A DNA stretch of 64,000 nt from CAVSNH01 sp963729275 (GCA_963729275.1 CAVSNH010000007.1:1-64000); one strand, 5' to 3'; shown: positions 41,001-48,862, counted from the stretch's first letter. Program-made: numbers and translations. The notes: generated by a model not told the origin, from the sequence alone.

Positions 41001-41102
41001 GCTCTCGATGTCCGACGACGGGGTGGGCTCGGCGTTCGACGTCGGGGTACGGGTTTTCGCCGCCTTGGTGGCGCTCCCGGCGGTCGACGGCTTGGTGGGC
41101 AT
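38079..41102 (-). CDS. polA: DNA polymerase I
   Basis: 1007 residues; a disordered N-terminus of about 45 residues precedes the 5'-nuclease domain (LLLLDGMSLGYRAYFALP, FEADDVLATLA, VPGIGEKTAAKLV). The middle 3'-5' exonuclease-like domain lacks the catalytic Asp/Glu motifs, so proofreading is probably lost, as in mycobacterial PolA. Polymerase motifs are LVADYDQIELRAIAHLSDD (A), AKMVSYGLAYGMEAYG (B) and LVLQVHDEVLVDV (C). Motif B has Tyr where E. coli has Phe762. A short PGV repeat marks the linker near residue 575. It is 18 bp downstream of the pdtaR-like gene. Confidence 0.96.
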   Translation of the reverse strand: MPTKPSTAGSATKAAKTRTPTSNAEPTPSSDIESGPSPSDDGAPSGPLLLLDGMSLGYRAYFALPPSLVTSAGIVTNAVHGFTSMLTYLVRDHRPSGLAVAFDLWGPTFRDEIANDYKAGRAETPDDLSPQFDMIRAVLASLSVPLLEAEGFEADDVLATLATEARDRQSPVIVVTGDRDCFQLVEDPYIQVLYNRRGVSDYALYDEAGIMDRTGVRPDQYPILAALRGDPSDNLTGVPGIGEKTAAKLVNQYGSLDALFADLDSLSAKMRDNLAAYEDNVRRNAEIIPLVRDVPLDVAVDDLHLGGWDAERAKQVFGEFELRTLWTRLSALMDEGLFGPPAGGAGAAGTRRAGASKPGAAARSTGTAPGMVPAVGTPDWLAEPTWERPATADAARASVTALVEGARATTGNLVLAAVWSGDPGRSPLTSISLATEVTDGGGGRVVHLAPPDTEGAVPSAIDQWLAETGVGTNLRQALGPDGVGVVAHHAKELMRSLLPLGIDVHHLVLDTAVGAYLLDPSTDSYQLADLAQRFLGVATDGPIPEAGQAELALEETEGDGGDDGSGPEVPGVPGVPGVVRDAAVLARLRVPLEGALEIVGATALNQDIEQPLVRVLARMEVVGIRVDGDVLRTITTGLADECQNLETTIQELAGTPFKVNSVPQLRAVLYEKLGLTPVRKTKTGFSTDARTLEQLRGQHPIVEALLRYREVEKLRSTYGESLAAEVAADGRIHATFRQTVARTGRLSSDRPNLHNIPVRTEEGRRFREAFVPSVGRRLLVADYDQIELRAIAHLSDDPGLTAAFAAGEDIHRTVAARVFGIGPEDVTGAHRSTAKMVSYGLAYGMEAYGLSQRLGVPVEEAADILTAYFEAFPYVRDYMERAVAEARTVGYTVTAFGRRRPLPDLVSTNYQVRQAAERQAMNAGIQGLAADLFKLALIRLDRGLEEAGFASDLVLQVHDEVLVDVEPAETDEVAALTEQAMVGAASLSVPLEVEMCWGASWAEAKGH
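39370..39404 (-). repeat. polA: 9-bp tandem repeat in polA (about 3.9 copies)
   Basis: The plus-strand unit ACCCCGGGC repeats and encodes PGV repeats (VPGVPGVPGV) in the linker before the polymerase domain. It stays in frame, so copy-number change would alter only linker length. Confidence 0.85.
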
Positions 41103-41120
41103 CAGCGGGCGATGACCGGT

Positions 41121-41735
41121 CTAGGGCTCGAGGCTTCCGTCGAGGACCTGCCGAGCCACCTCGCTCATACGGGACCGCGTCCCCATTGCCGTCTTCTGGA
41201 TGAAGTTGAACGCCTCGGGCTCCGAGAGACCGGCCTGATCCATGAGCAGCTCCTTGGCGCCGTCGACGAGACGGCGCGTTTCAATCTTGTCCTCAGCCGA
41301 GGGTGCACTCGCCCCACCACGTTCGGCCGCCACCTCCTGCACCTCGGCCTCGATGGCCCACTCCTGCTCGCTACGGGCCATGGCCTGCTCGATGGCCGGG
41401 ATCAGCTCGATCCGCTGGAACGGCTTGACCAGGTAGGCGATGACACCGGCGTCTCTGGCCTCGTCGATGAGGTTTCGCTGGCTGAAGGCGGTGAGGACGA
41501 GCACGGCCACGTGGAGCTCGAGGTCCCGGACGGCCCGGGCCGCCTCGAGACCGTCCCAACCCGGCATCTTCACGTCGAGGATCACGAGGTCGGGCTGGTG
41601 GGTTTGCACCAGGTCGACGACCTCGTCGCCGCGTCCGGTCTCACCCACGACCTCGTATCCCTCGTCCTGGAGGATCTCCTTGAGGTCGAGACGGATGATG
41701 GCCTCGTCCTCGGCGATGACAACACGCCTGGGCAT
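41121..41735 (-). CDS. pdtaR: Response regulator with ANTAR RNA-binding antitermination domain (PdtaR-like)
   Basis: 204 residues from the ATG at 41735. The receiver domain (1-120) has the acidic pocket AEDE, phosphoacceptor Asp54 in VILDVKMPGWDG, and Lys104 in YLVKPF. The ANTAR domain (about 140-200) has RRLVDGAKELLM and AFNFIQKTAMGTRSRM. Phosphorylated ANTAR proteins bind paired hexaloop hairpins in leaders to prevent termination. Position next to polA and rpsA matches Rv1626 in M. tuberculosis. The cognate kinase is not in this window. Confidence 0.92.
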   Translation of the reverse strand: MPRRVVIAEDEAIIRLDLKEILQDEGYEVVGETGRGDEVVDLVQTHQPDLVILDVKMPGWDGLEAARAVRDLELHVAVLVLTAFSQRNLIDEARDAGVIAYLVKPFQRIELIPAIEQAMARSEQEWAIEAEVQEVAAERGGASAPSAEDKIETRRLVDGAKELLMDQAGLSEPEAFNFIQKTAMGTRSRMSEVARQVLDGSLEP

Positions 41736-41836
41736 GTTCAGTCGGGTCCTAGGGGCTCGGGCGTCGCGGGTGCGGCGCAGGTGGGGCGGTTCGGTGCCGC
41801 GGGTCGCCATCATGGCGCACCGGACGGCGGGTCGGC

Positions 41837-42130
41837 TCAGCCGGGTTCGACCACCAGACGGTCGAGCAGTTCGTCCTGGCGGCGTTCGAGCTCGGCGATG
41901 CGTGCCGCCAGCACCTGACGAGTCTGTTCCATCACCACGGCCTGGCGCCGGGCCTCGTCATGGTCCTTGGCCGCAACGGGCGTCTCGGCCACCAGGGCCC
42001 GCAGGCGGGTGTCGTCGGCCATCTCGTTGACCACCACGAGCTGCTCGTCGAGCACGGCCAGTTCGTCACGGGCCCGCACCAGCTGGCCGTGGGCGTCGGT
42101 CAAGCGGCGTTGGATCATGGCCCGATGCAT
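41837..42130 (-). CDS. Small coiled-coil protein of unknown function
   Basis: 97 residues from the ATG at 42130 (MHRAMIQRRL...); a second ATG at 42118 is possible. Almost the whole chain is predicted helix with heptad-like spacing: DAHGQLVRARDELAVLDEQ and RQVLAARIAELERRQDELL. No signal peptide, membrane segment or known domain is seen. It lies upstream of pdtaR and has a TACAAT -10-like hexamer nine bases before its start. The function is not recognised. Confidence 0.68.
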   Translation of the reverse strand: MHRAMIQRRLTDAHGQLVRARDELAVLDEQLVVVNEMADDTRLRALVAETPVAAKDHDEARRQAVVMEQTRQVLAARIAELERRQDELLDRLVVEPG

Positions 42131-42139
42131 GGGACGGCA

Positions 42140-42145
42140 ATTGTA
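42140..42145 (-). promoter_or_regulatory. -10 element for the small coiled-coil gene
   Basis: On the minus strand TACAAT (one mismatch to TATAAT) ends nine bases upstream of the ATG at 42130, and there is no Shine-Dalgarno sequence between them. This predicts a leaderless mRNA. No convincing -35 hexamer is seen. Confidence 0.55.
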
Positions 42146-42384
42146 CGCAGTGACTCGGCCCGTGGTGACCGGCTGACCGGGCGTCGGCCACCGGGATGCG
42201 TTCGGCGTGGCCGTGGGACCGAGCCGGCCAGCAGGGGTGAGGGGGTCGTTTGTCCTGGTCACCGGGGTCGGATCGAAGGTGGGGTTGCGTCCGGGCCAAC
42301 GGGGTACATGTTTGGCGGTCGGCGGCACCATTCCGTGCCGAGGCGGGTGACCTCTCTGGATCGTCGACACACGAGGAACCACGC

Positions 42385-43191
42385 ATGACCGACAACACGG
42401 GCAACCGCGCCCTGACCGTTTCGGCCGCCGCCCGAGTGGTCGGTGTCGACCGGCGCGTGATCCGACGACATCTCGAGGCCGGCCGCTTCTCGCGCGCCGA
42501 GCGGGCACCCGGCGAGTCGGGGACGGACACCGGCCCCTGGCAGATCCCGCTCGCTGACCTGCAGGATGCCGGATTGTTGCCCTCCGACGCCCCCCAAGGG
42601 CCGGAAGGGGTCGAAACGATGAAAGGGACGGATGGTATGGACGGGATGGACGCCGAACCGCCGTCGCCTCGGGACCTCGGCCTCGAGATCAGCCGGCTCC
42701 GCGCCGAACTGGCCGCCGCCAAGCAACGGGCGGTGACGGCCGAGGCGACGCTGCTCGAGTGCGAGCGGGTCATCGAGGCCCAGCGCATGGCCCTAGCCGA
42801 GCGCAATTCCGTGAGCGCCCGCCGTCTTAGCCCGAGGATCACCAGCCAGAACGACTGGCGCCCGCTTGGTGGAACCGGGGCCAGACGACCTGCCGCTTGG
42901 GCATCGTCGGCGGGGACGGCCGACCAGCGGTCCGGGTCGGAGCCCGACGGTGCCGGCCCGGCGGCGGAGGATGCTCGCCGCCGCAGCAACGAGGATGCCC
43001 GTGTCTCGGCGGCGATGGCCGAGGCGGCCGACGTGGTGGACGAAGTGGACGAGGCGGACGAAGTGGACGAAGTGGATCGACCTCTGTTCACGCCCCGGTT
43101 CGCGACGTCGTGGGCGTCGGCTCCGCCCTGGGAGCACATCCCGAAGATGAACCATCCCGCTCAACGACGGTGGTGGAAGCGGGTCTCCTGA
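42385..43191 (+). CDS. Helix-turn-helix protein with coiled coil and acidic repeat
   Basis: 268 residues from the ATG at 42385, with GAGGAA eight bases upstream. The N-terminal 60 residues contain a MerR/excisionase-like helix-turn-helix (LTVSAAARVVGVDRRVIRRHLEAGR). A helical segment, LGLEISRLRAELAAAKQRAV, is probably a coiled coil for dimerisation. The C-terminal half is disordered, with a VDEVDEADEVDEVD tract from a 9-bp tandem repeat, and ends in a basic-aromatic motif (HPAQRRWWKRVS). A DNA-binding role is likely; targets are unknown. The proteins of this type known to me do not give a function. Confidence 0.72.
   Translation: MTDNTGNRALTVSAAARVVGVDRRVIRRHLEAGRFSRAERAPGESGTDTGPWQIPLADLQDAGLLPSDAPQGPEGVETMKGTDGMDGMDAEPPSPRDLGLEISRLRAELAAAKQRAVTAEATLLECERVIEAQRMALAERNSVSARRLSPRITSQNDWRPLGGTGARRPAAWASSAGTADQRSGSEPDGAGPAAEDARRRSNEDARVSAAMAEAADVVDEVDEADEVDEVDRPLFTPRFATSWASAPPWEHIPKMNHPAQRRWWKRVS
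43036..43080 (+). repeat. 9-bp tandem repeat (five copies) encoding the VDE tract
   Basis: The unit GTGGACGAA and close variants repeat five times in frame inside the helix-turn-helix gene. Confidence 0.85.
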
Positions 43192-43571
43192 CGGGTCTGC
43201 GGCACGGCCGAACGCTCGGCCGGGTTGCCGTTCCTGGTAGTCATTGTTGTCGAGGTCGTAGCCGGTGCTGGCGTCCCATTCAGTGCATCGTTTTCCGTAG
43301 GTCGGTAAGCCAACAGCGTCCTTCCGCGTCTTGACCGGGTGCATGAGGTTCCAGGTCATGAAGGTCGTGTCGCGGCTGGTGACGTCGTGATCGAGCCCGA
43401 ATAGGTACGCCCGGCGTGTCGAGGTCGGTGAGTCGGGTGACCTGGCGGATACCCTTTTCGGGCATTGCTTGCCGTGACGCCTCCCGGCGCCACGGTCGGC
43501 TCGCCAACGTTGGCGATGACGGAGCGAGACACTTAGAGCTCGAGGGCAAAGGGGGGTGACGGTTCAGGTAG
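43192..43571. other. Gene-free stretch with a decayed minus-strand coding remnant
   Basis: No intact gene is seen. On the minus strand, translation of about 43470-43385 (MPEKGIRQVTRLTDLDTPG) and, after a frame change, about 43407-43230 (LFGLDHDVTSRDTTFMTWNL ... DLDNNDYQER) looks like real protein in composition but is interrupted and lacks a proper end. Local GC is lower than in the neighbours. It lies directly upstream of a tRNA-Leu gene, a common integration site, so a leftover of inserted DNA is possible. Confidence 0.4.
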
Positions 43572-43654
43572 GCCCGGGTGGCGGAATGGCAGACGCGGTG
43601 GACTCAAAATCCATTGCCCGCAAGGGCGTGCGGGTTCGAATCCCGCCCCGGGCA
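43572..43654 (+). tRNA. tRNA-Leu (anticodon CAA)
   Basis: An 83-base tRNA with acceptor GCCCGGG/CCCGGGC and discriminator A, the D-arm TGGCGGAATGGCAGACGC, anticodon loop CTCAAAA (anticodon CAA), a long variable arm with CCCGCAAGGG, and T-arm GCGGG-TTCGAAT-CCCGC. The 3' CCA is not encoded. It is the second leucine tRNA in the window. Confidence 0.96.
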
Positions 43655-43756
43655 CGAAATTTTGGACTATTTGACCTGTTCAGGACGTCGTTTGGCAGCG
43701 CTTGGCTCCTCAGAGTGGGGCCTCTTGGCACGAGCACAACCGGCAGTTCGGGCCTC

Positions 43757-43782
43757 GAGCCTCGACCGTGAGCCTCGACCGT
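43757..43782. repeat. 13-bp tandem duplication downstream of tRNA-Leu
   Basis: GAGCCTCGACCGT occurs twice head to tail. About 60 bp further on, a second looser direct repeat (CAGGTCAAGTC / CAGGTCAGGTC with GGTGG) is present. The 220-bp stretch between the tRNA and the methyltransferase gene shows no gene. Confidence 0.7.
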
Positions 43783-43877
43783 TCGTGACGGGAACGCTGA
43801 GGAGCTGACGGCAGTGGCGGGCCCCGGCGACCAGGTCAAGTCTCGGTGGCCAGGTCAGGTCTTCGGTGGCGAGCGGG

Positions 43878-44714
43878 CTAGCGGGGCTTCGCGGCGATGA
43901 CGATCTCGGTGTCGCCGGGCCAATCCCAGAAAAGACCCGACGGAGACCGCTCCTCCAGAACCTCCCGGACGTCGCTCTCGAAACTGGGCAATCGGTTGGC
44001 GAAGAGGTGGGGGGCGGCAAACGACATCGACAGGTAGTTGGCCAGGACGCCGTCGGGGTCCTGGACGATGTCCGTCCGTCCGGGAGCGAAGACCTGACGC
44101 CCGCGGCCGAAGCGGGTCCGGCCCAGGGCGTCCTGCCAACGGTCAGTGGTAGGGAACTGGAAACCCTGGCCGGCACGTCGCCGCGATCCGAGATACCGAT
44201 CGATCAGCGACCGGATCTCATGGTGGGGAATCCGCGGTTGGCCCGGTCCCGGCGGCTCCGACCGGTCGTCAGCGGTGTGGGCCACGAGGGCCACGCTCCC
44301 CCCGGGCTCGAGCAGCTCGTAGACGGCCTCGGCGACCCGCTCTCGGTCCGTCCGGTGGAACGACTGACCGAATGTCACGAGTCGGAACAGCCCGAGGTCC
44401 AGCTCCGGAATCTGTTCGGCGAGGTCCTGGACCCATCGGATATTCGCCACTGCTTCGCGCTCGGCGTACCGCGCCGCCTCGGCGAGCATGTCGGCATCAG
44501 GATCCAAGCCGACGGCCTCACCGACCAGGGGTGCGAGCTCGACGGCCAGAACCCCGGGCCCGCACCCGACGTCGAGCAGCCGACCCTCTCCATCGAGGCC
44601 GCACTCCTCGGCCAAGGTCCGGCGCAGGTCACGTGAGTAGGGCGGCCGACCCCGGAGGTAGTAGGCCGCGCTGCCCTTGTAGAGCCTGGGGTCGTAGGGA
44701 GGGAGCCCGGTCAT
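43878..44714 (-). CDS. Class I SAM-dependent methyltransferase
   Basis: 278 residues from the ATG at 44714 (MTGLPPYDPRLYKGSAAYY). SAM-binding motif I is LLDVGCGPGVLAVEL, the acidic end of strand 2 is AVGLDPDADML, and motif IV is LVTFGQSFHRTDRE. It resembles Methyltransf_11/UbiE-like small-molecule enzymes. The substrate is unknown. It is divergent from the GDT1-family transporter gene. An 8-bp inverted repeat (CTGGGCGG/CCGCCCAG, 44731-44769) lies between the two starts. Confidence 0.8.
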   Translation of the reverse strand: MTGLPPYDPRLYKGSAAYYLRGRPPYSRDLRRTLAEECGLDGEGRLLDVGCGPGVLAVELAPLVGEAVGLDPDADMLAEAARYAEREAVANIRWVQDLAEQIPELDLGLFRLVTFGQSFHRTDRERVAEAVYELLEPGGSVALVAHTADDRSEPPGPGQPRIPHHEIRSLIDRYLGSRRRAGQGFQFPTTDRWQDALGRTRFGRGRQVFAPGRTDIVQDPDGVLANYLSMSFAAPHLFANRLPSFESDVREVLEERSPSGLFWDWPGDTEIVIAAKPR

Positions 44715-44840
44715 CGTCGTGAAGTATCCCCTGGGCGGCGCACGAAACGGTCGTCGTTCTCCCGCCCAGTGACCGGAGACGGCCGATCGGGCCGACCGTC
44801 CGGACGTCGGTGCTGGCCCCAAGGATCGTCTACGACAAGA

Positions 44841-45425
44841 GTGCAGTCAGTGGATCCGTACGTCGCGCTCATCTGCTTCCCCGTCATCTTCCTCGGAGAG
44901 CTGCCGGACAAGACGATGTTCGCCAACCTGGTCATGGCGACCAAGGGCCGGCCGCTCCTGGTCTGGCTCGGCGCGGCAGGAGCCTTCGTGATCCACGTGG
45001 TCATCGCCGTGACCGTCGGTGTCGCCCTCTTCCACGTGCTGCCCCACGAGGCGGTCGATGCCGTCGTGGCCGGCCTGTTCCTGTTCGGCGCCATCTACGC
45101 CTGGCGAGAGGGAACGAAACAGGAGGCAGACCTGGCCCAGCGAGAGGCGAGCCGGCACGGCGTCGTCCTCACTGCCTTCCTGGTCATCTTCCTGGCCGAA
45201 TGGGGCGACCTCACCCAGATCCTCACGGCCAACCTCGCCGCCCGCTACCACTCCCCCCTCTCCGTGGGCATGGGGTCCGTGTTGGCCTTATGGACGGTCG
45301 CCGCCATCGCCGTGACCGGCGGGCAGGCCTTGATGCGGTTCGTCAACGTCGCCACCATCCGCAAGGTCACCGCCGTCGTCCTCGTCGTCCTCGCCGGAGT
45401 GAGCGCATGGTCGGCCGCACATTGA
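44841..45425 (+). CDS. TMEM165/GDT1 family (UPF0016) divalent-cation transporter
   Basis: 194 residues from the GTG at 44841 (a GTG at 44850 also fits). Six hydrophobic segments are arranged as two repeats. The paired family motifs are GELPDKT (first half) and AEWGDLT (second half), corresponding to E-x-G-D-(K/R)-(S/T). Members move Mn2+ or Ca2+ out of the cytoplasm, usually by exchange with protons. No manganese riboswitch structure is evident upstream. Confidence 0.85.
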   Translation: MQSVDPYVALICFPVIFLGELPDKTMFANLVMATKGRPLLVWLGAAGAFVIHVVIAVTVGVALFHVLPHEAVDAVVAGLFLFGAIYAWREGTKQEADLAQREASRHGVVLTAFLVIFLAEWGDLTQILTANLAARYHSPLSVGMGSVLALWTVAAIAVTGGQALMRFVNVATIRKVTAVVLVVLAGVSAWSAAH

Positions 45426-45465
45426 AAGACTCAGTCACGGCCCGGTGATCGAAGGAGGTCGACGG

Positions 45466-46197
45466 GTGCCTGAAAATCTCTTCGACCAACGCATCGCCCA
45501 GAACTACGAGACCCGGTGGCCCGAGGTCGTCGATCCCGCCGTGGTCGAGCCAATCGTGGACTTCCTCGCCGATCAAGCTGGCGACGGCCCGGTGCTGGAG
45601 CTCGCCGTCGGGACCGGCCGCATCGCCGTGCCGCTCCGCCAACGGGGCATCTCGGTGTCCGGAATCGACCTGTCACCGGACATGGTTGCAGAGCTCCGGG
45701 CCAAGCCCGGGGCCGACGACATCGACGTGACGATCGGCGACATGGCCACGACCAAGTTGGCCGATACGTTCACACTCGCCTACTTGGTGGCCAACACTCT
45801 CGCCAATCTCACCACCCAGGATGCCCAGGTCATGTGCTTCGAGAACGCCGCCCAGCACCTCCAACCGGGTGGCCGGTTCGTGATCGAGCTGTACATCCCC
45901 GAGCTGCGACGGCTCCCTCCCGGGGAGACCGTGCACCCCTTCGCGATCACGCCCACCCATCTCGGCTTCGAGGAGTACGACGTGGCCAGCCAGATCGCCT
46001 ACTCGCACCACTATTGGATCGTGGACGGGCGACTGGAGACCTTCTCCGCACCCTTCCGCTACGTCTGGCCGGCCGAGCTCGACCTCATGGCCCGAATCGC
46101 CGGGATGACCCTCCGGGAGCGCTGGAGTGGATGGGGTCGGGAGCCTTTCACGAGCGAAAGCCGGAGCCACGTTTCGGTGTGGACCAAGGATGTCTAG
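45466..46197 (+). CDS. Class I SAM-dependent methyltransferase
   Basis: 243 residues from the GTG at 45466, with an excellent AAGGAGGT seven bases upstream. Motif I is VLELAVGTGRIAVPL, followed by VSGIDLSPDMVAELR and GDMATTKL, typical of the Methyltransf_25 group. The C-terminal half, including FRYVWPAELDLMARIAGM, fits small-molecule methyltransferases. It follows the cation transporter by 40 bp. Its TAG stop interlocks with the TAG stop of the convergent glycosidase-like gene at a CTAG palindrome. Confidence 0.82.
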   Translation: MPENLFDQRIAQNYETRWPEVVDPAVVEPIVDFLADQAGDGPVLELAVGTGRIAVPLRQRGISVSGIDLSPDMVAELRAKPGADDIDVTIGDMATTKLADTFTLAYLVANTLANLTTQDAQVMCFENAAQHLQPGGRFVIELYIPELRRLPPGETVHPFAITPTHLGFEEYDVASQIAYSHHYWIVDGRLETFSAPFRYVWPAELDLMARIAGMTLRERWSGWGREPFTSESRSHVSVWTKDV

Positions 46198-47228
46198 TAG
46201 CGGCTCCGCTCTCGGGCAGACCGGCGAGAGCCTCGGGGCGCCGCCGTGGCGGTAGTGGATCCACCCAGAGCCGCGTGCTCGGAATCGAAGGCGGCGTCGA
46301 GCGCGACCCGGAGGGGCGCCTTCCCGAAGAATGCGTCTTCGCGCGCAAACCACCAGAAGTAACCGCCGACGTAGCCGCGGACGCGCGGGTCGAGCCCGTA
46401 GGCCCATGACATCACCCGCTCCGCCGTGGCCACGTCGTGCGCGTTCGCCGGATGCGGCAGACCCACCTCCCCGAACCCGAGTAGAGCGTGCGGATAGAGC
46501 TCCCGCAGCTGTTCCATCTCCGACGCCACCTGGGCGTCAGTCGGCAACACGTCGTAGCATTGCGTCGGGTAGTAGCTCTCGAAGACGTAGGTCAAGCCGT
46601 CGCGCACGGCAGGTGAGACGTGCTCCTCGGAGTACTCGGCCGGCGTGGGCTCGCCGCTGCCGTCGCCGCAATGGTCGGGCCCGTACTCGTTGGCATAGAG
46701 GGTCAGGGCGGTGCGGCCCCCGACGGCGGCCACGTCCTCATAGGCCTCCTGCAGCTTGGCCGCCCCGGCCGAGTAAGGCCCGGTCCAGTCGCCGTTGACC
46801 TCGTTCCCCACCTCCCAGATGCCGACGCTGTCGCCGAGCACCGACAGATAGGACTCCACCCGTCTCTGGAAGGCAGCCACGCCGATGTGGCGGGCGTCGC
46901 TCGAGTCGAGCAGCTCCCCCATGACCGTGCCGACCCCGTCGAGCTTGGAGACGGCGGCTGCGTAGTACGACGCCGGTTCCTCGATGCTCATGTACACCCG
47001 AGTGGTCGGCCGGTCCGGCAGGGCGCGTTCGGCGGCGACGATGGCGGCGAGTCCTCCGACGGAGTCGACGGTTACCCCAAAGACGGGCCGGGCACCAGAG
47101 ACGGCCGTGCGGGGGTGCGCCTCGGCCGGGCGCGCACCGGCCCATACGGACGTCGAGACGAGCACGGCGACGGCCAGGAAGGCCCCCATGTGCAGCGGCC
47201 ACACCAGTGCTCGTTTTCGTCGGCCCAT
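46194..47228 (-). CDS. Exported glycoside-hydrolase-like protein, clan GH-A type
   Basis: 344 residues. A basic N-terminus and a hydrophobic segment (about 13-30), followed by AEAHP, form a signal peptide. The body has TIM-barrel glycosidase hallmarks: IWEVGNEVNGDW with the Asn-Glu pair (Glu143, candidate acid/base) and LLGFGEVGLPH (Glu254, candidate nucleophile). Two cysteines (187 and 224) could pair. The family number and substrate cannot be stated. The tail is basic (RRSARERSRY). A role in trimming an envelope polysaccharide is plausible, given the glycan genes nearby. Confidence 0.7.
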   Translation of the reverse strand: MGRRKRALVWPLHMGAFLAVAVLVSTSVWAGARPAEAHPRTAVSGARPVFGVTVDSVGGLAAIVAAERALPDRPTTRVYMSIEEPASYYAAAVSKLDGVGTVMGELLDSSDARHIGVAAFQRRVESYLSVLGDSVGIWEVGNEVNGDWTGPYSAGAAKLQEAYEDVAAVGGRTALTLYANEYGPDHCGDGSGEPTPAEYSEEHVSPAVRDGLTYVFESYYPTQCYDVLPTDAQVASEMEQLRELYPHALLGFGEVGLPHPANAHDVATAERVMSWAYGLDPRVRGYVGGYFWWFAREDAFFGKAPLRVALDAAFDSEHAALGGSTTATAAPRGSRRSARERSRY

Positions 47229-48310
47229 GGCTGCCAGCTCTGACTCGACCGGCCCGAACCTCTGGCCCGTTCAGTGTTGCTCATGATCGCCCTTGTGAGG
47301 AGGGCCCTCGTCCGGGCGCCGGCTCGGGGCAAAGTACCCCCCTCCGAGGCCTTCGTGTCACACGGTGTCCCGGCGCAGGGCCACGGCAGTCCTGAGCCAT
47401 CGGCGACGCCGCAGTCCCCGGTCCTGTTGTCCGGGCTCCCCGCTGGCCAAGATCGCTCTGCGATCTGAACCTGGCCGGGGGAGCGACCATCACGCATGGG
47501 CAGAGCGATGCCCGCTGCCGAGACCGGCCACTCCCGCTCAGGCCGAAGTCGACCCGATTCAGGCTGAAGACCGGGGCTGGGTATGGAGCACCGGCGAGCC
47601 GTCCGAGTTCAAGGTTCTCGTCGAGACGGGTTCGGGCGACCGCTGGGGTTCGCATGCGGTGCGGGTCCCCTCCCAGCGACGACGGATGCAGAGGCGGCTG
47701 CGAACCTGCGAGCCCTGCTGCCCGAGCTCCGTCCGCGGCGAGAGGCGCGGCGTGGCCACCGTCGGAACCCCCCCGTACGCTTCCTGAGTCGGCAGCCTGG
47801 CCCTATCCGGCGATCGTGCCAGGTCGCAGGCTGTGCATGTTCAGGGTGACCTCCAAGCTGGTCTATGGGCCTCCTAGAGTGTCGTTTGGCGGGCCCCCCG
47901 AAAGATGGGGGACCGGCTGTGGCCAACGAGGGAAAACTGGAATAATGAGGCGGTGATCTGCTTCTTCCCCTTTGTCGATCGCGTCCGTGGGCTCGCCCGA
48001 TGACGATGGCCCCTGGCGCCGCCACCCCGGCCTCAGTCGGTCTGTGGGTGGCGCCCTCCCGTCCCAGGCGGTCAGCACGGCCGGCCGACCCGACCACCGG
48101 CGGTGACAAGGAAGCAGCCGGCGACGGCCTTCTCCACTTCGGCACCGCGCCATTCCAAGGCGCCATTGCCCGACATCCTCGGCGCGTGGGCTGCAGACGC
48201 CTGACCGACGACGCCCGACTCGGCGAGGACACCGACTTCCGACGGCCAATGATCCGCACTGCCGTGACGAGAGTCGACGTCCCTGGAGCGGCTGACGCGA
48301 GGCTCCTCGG
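47229..48310. other. 1.1-kb gene-poor stretch
   Basis: Several open frames exist on both strands, but their translations are Arg/Pro/Ser-rich with no domain, no ribosome-binding site and no consistent codon pattern. A hairpin at 47892-47914 (minus-strand arms GGTCCCCC and GGGGGGCC, loop ATCTTTC) has no T-tract. The rest may hold the promoters of the flanking exported-protein genes. I see no supported gene. Confidence 0.45.
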
Positions 48311-48862
48311 ATGCTGACGCGCACCTCCATCGCCCACCACCAATTCCGTGGCTTCCTGCCGAGGGAGACGGCGCTCGTCGGCTTCGCACTTCTTCTGCTG
48401 GTCGCGGTCGTGCTCGCGGGATGTTCGACGTCGCCTTCGTCGGCGCCCCCGCGCTCAACTACAACCGCACCTACGACGAGTTGTACGAGTCATCCGGGCG
48501 CCAGCCATTGCTCTACGCCACCCGACACGCCCACCACCAACCCGGCCAGCCATTCCCCTCCCTCCTCCGCGCCACCGGCTTCGGACGTGCCGACATCGTC
48601 TCCCTCCTCGACGGCCGCACCTGGGGCGAAAGGCTCCGTCACCTTGCCAACGTTGCAGCACCTGGCCTCGTCCTCGGCCTACGCCAGTCAGTTGAATCGG
48701 CTTGGGCTGAAGGACGAGATCGTTAAGATCAGCTCGATCGCCTGCTGGGTGACCGGCAGCAACGGGAAGGCTCACTGGGATACGGGCGCTATCGTCGGCG
48801 AATATCCACCGGCCGGTCAGGCCGTGCCTGTCGGTGGGACAGTCTCCCTCCAGGTCTGTTGA
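48311..48862 (+). CDS. Lipoprotein with Ser/Thr/Pro linker and one PASTA-like domain
   Basis: 183 residues. The hydrophobic segment ALVGFALLLLVAVVLAGC ends in the lipobox LAGC (Cys38), predicting lipid anchoring on the outer face of the membrane. A linker of about 70 Ser/Thr/Pro-rich residues leads to a C-terminal domain of about 75 residues. This starts VTLPTLQHLASSSAYASQLN and ends GEYPPAGQAVPVGGTVSLQVC, the 'P.AG..V..G..V.L.V' ending of PASTA domains. PASTA domains often bind peptidoglycan fragments. The extra cysteines (about 144 and 183) may form a disulfide. The start has only a weak ribosome-binding site. Confidence 0.68.
   Translation: MLTRTSIAHHQFRGFLPRETALVGFALLLLVAVVLAGCSTSPSSAPPRSTTTAPTTSCTSHPGASHCSTPPDTPTTNPASHSPPSSAPPASDVPTSSPSSTAAPGAKGSVTLPTLQHLASSSAYASQLNRLGLKDEIVKISSIACWVTGSNGKAHWDTGAIVGEYPPAGQAVPVGGTVSLQVC

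Noticed and set aside
43280..43549. An 89-codon minus-strand open frame as an intact small gene
   Set aside because: Protein-like sequence switches frame within it and neither part has a proper start signal and end; it is described as a remnant instead.
44715..44840. A manganese (yybP-ykoY type) riboswitch before the GDT1-family gene
   Set aside because: Only a simple 8-bp inverted repeat is seen; the conserved internal-loop motifs of that riboswitch are not recognisable.
47892..47914. GC-rich hairpin as a terminator
   Set aside because: It lies in a gene-poor stretch more than 600 bp from any gene end and has no T-tract, so no gene can be assigned to it.
48421..48726. A plausible-looking 101-residue plus-strand frame (MFDVAFVGAPALNYN...)
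   Set aside because: It lies out of frame within the Ser/Thr/Pro linker of the PASTA-like lipoprotein, has no ribosome-binding site and no family resemblance.
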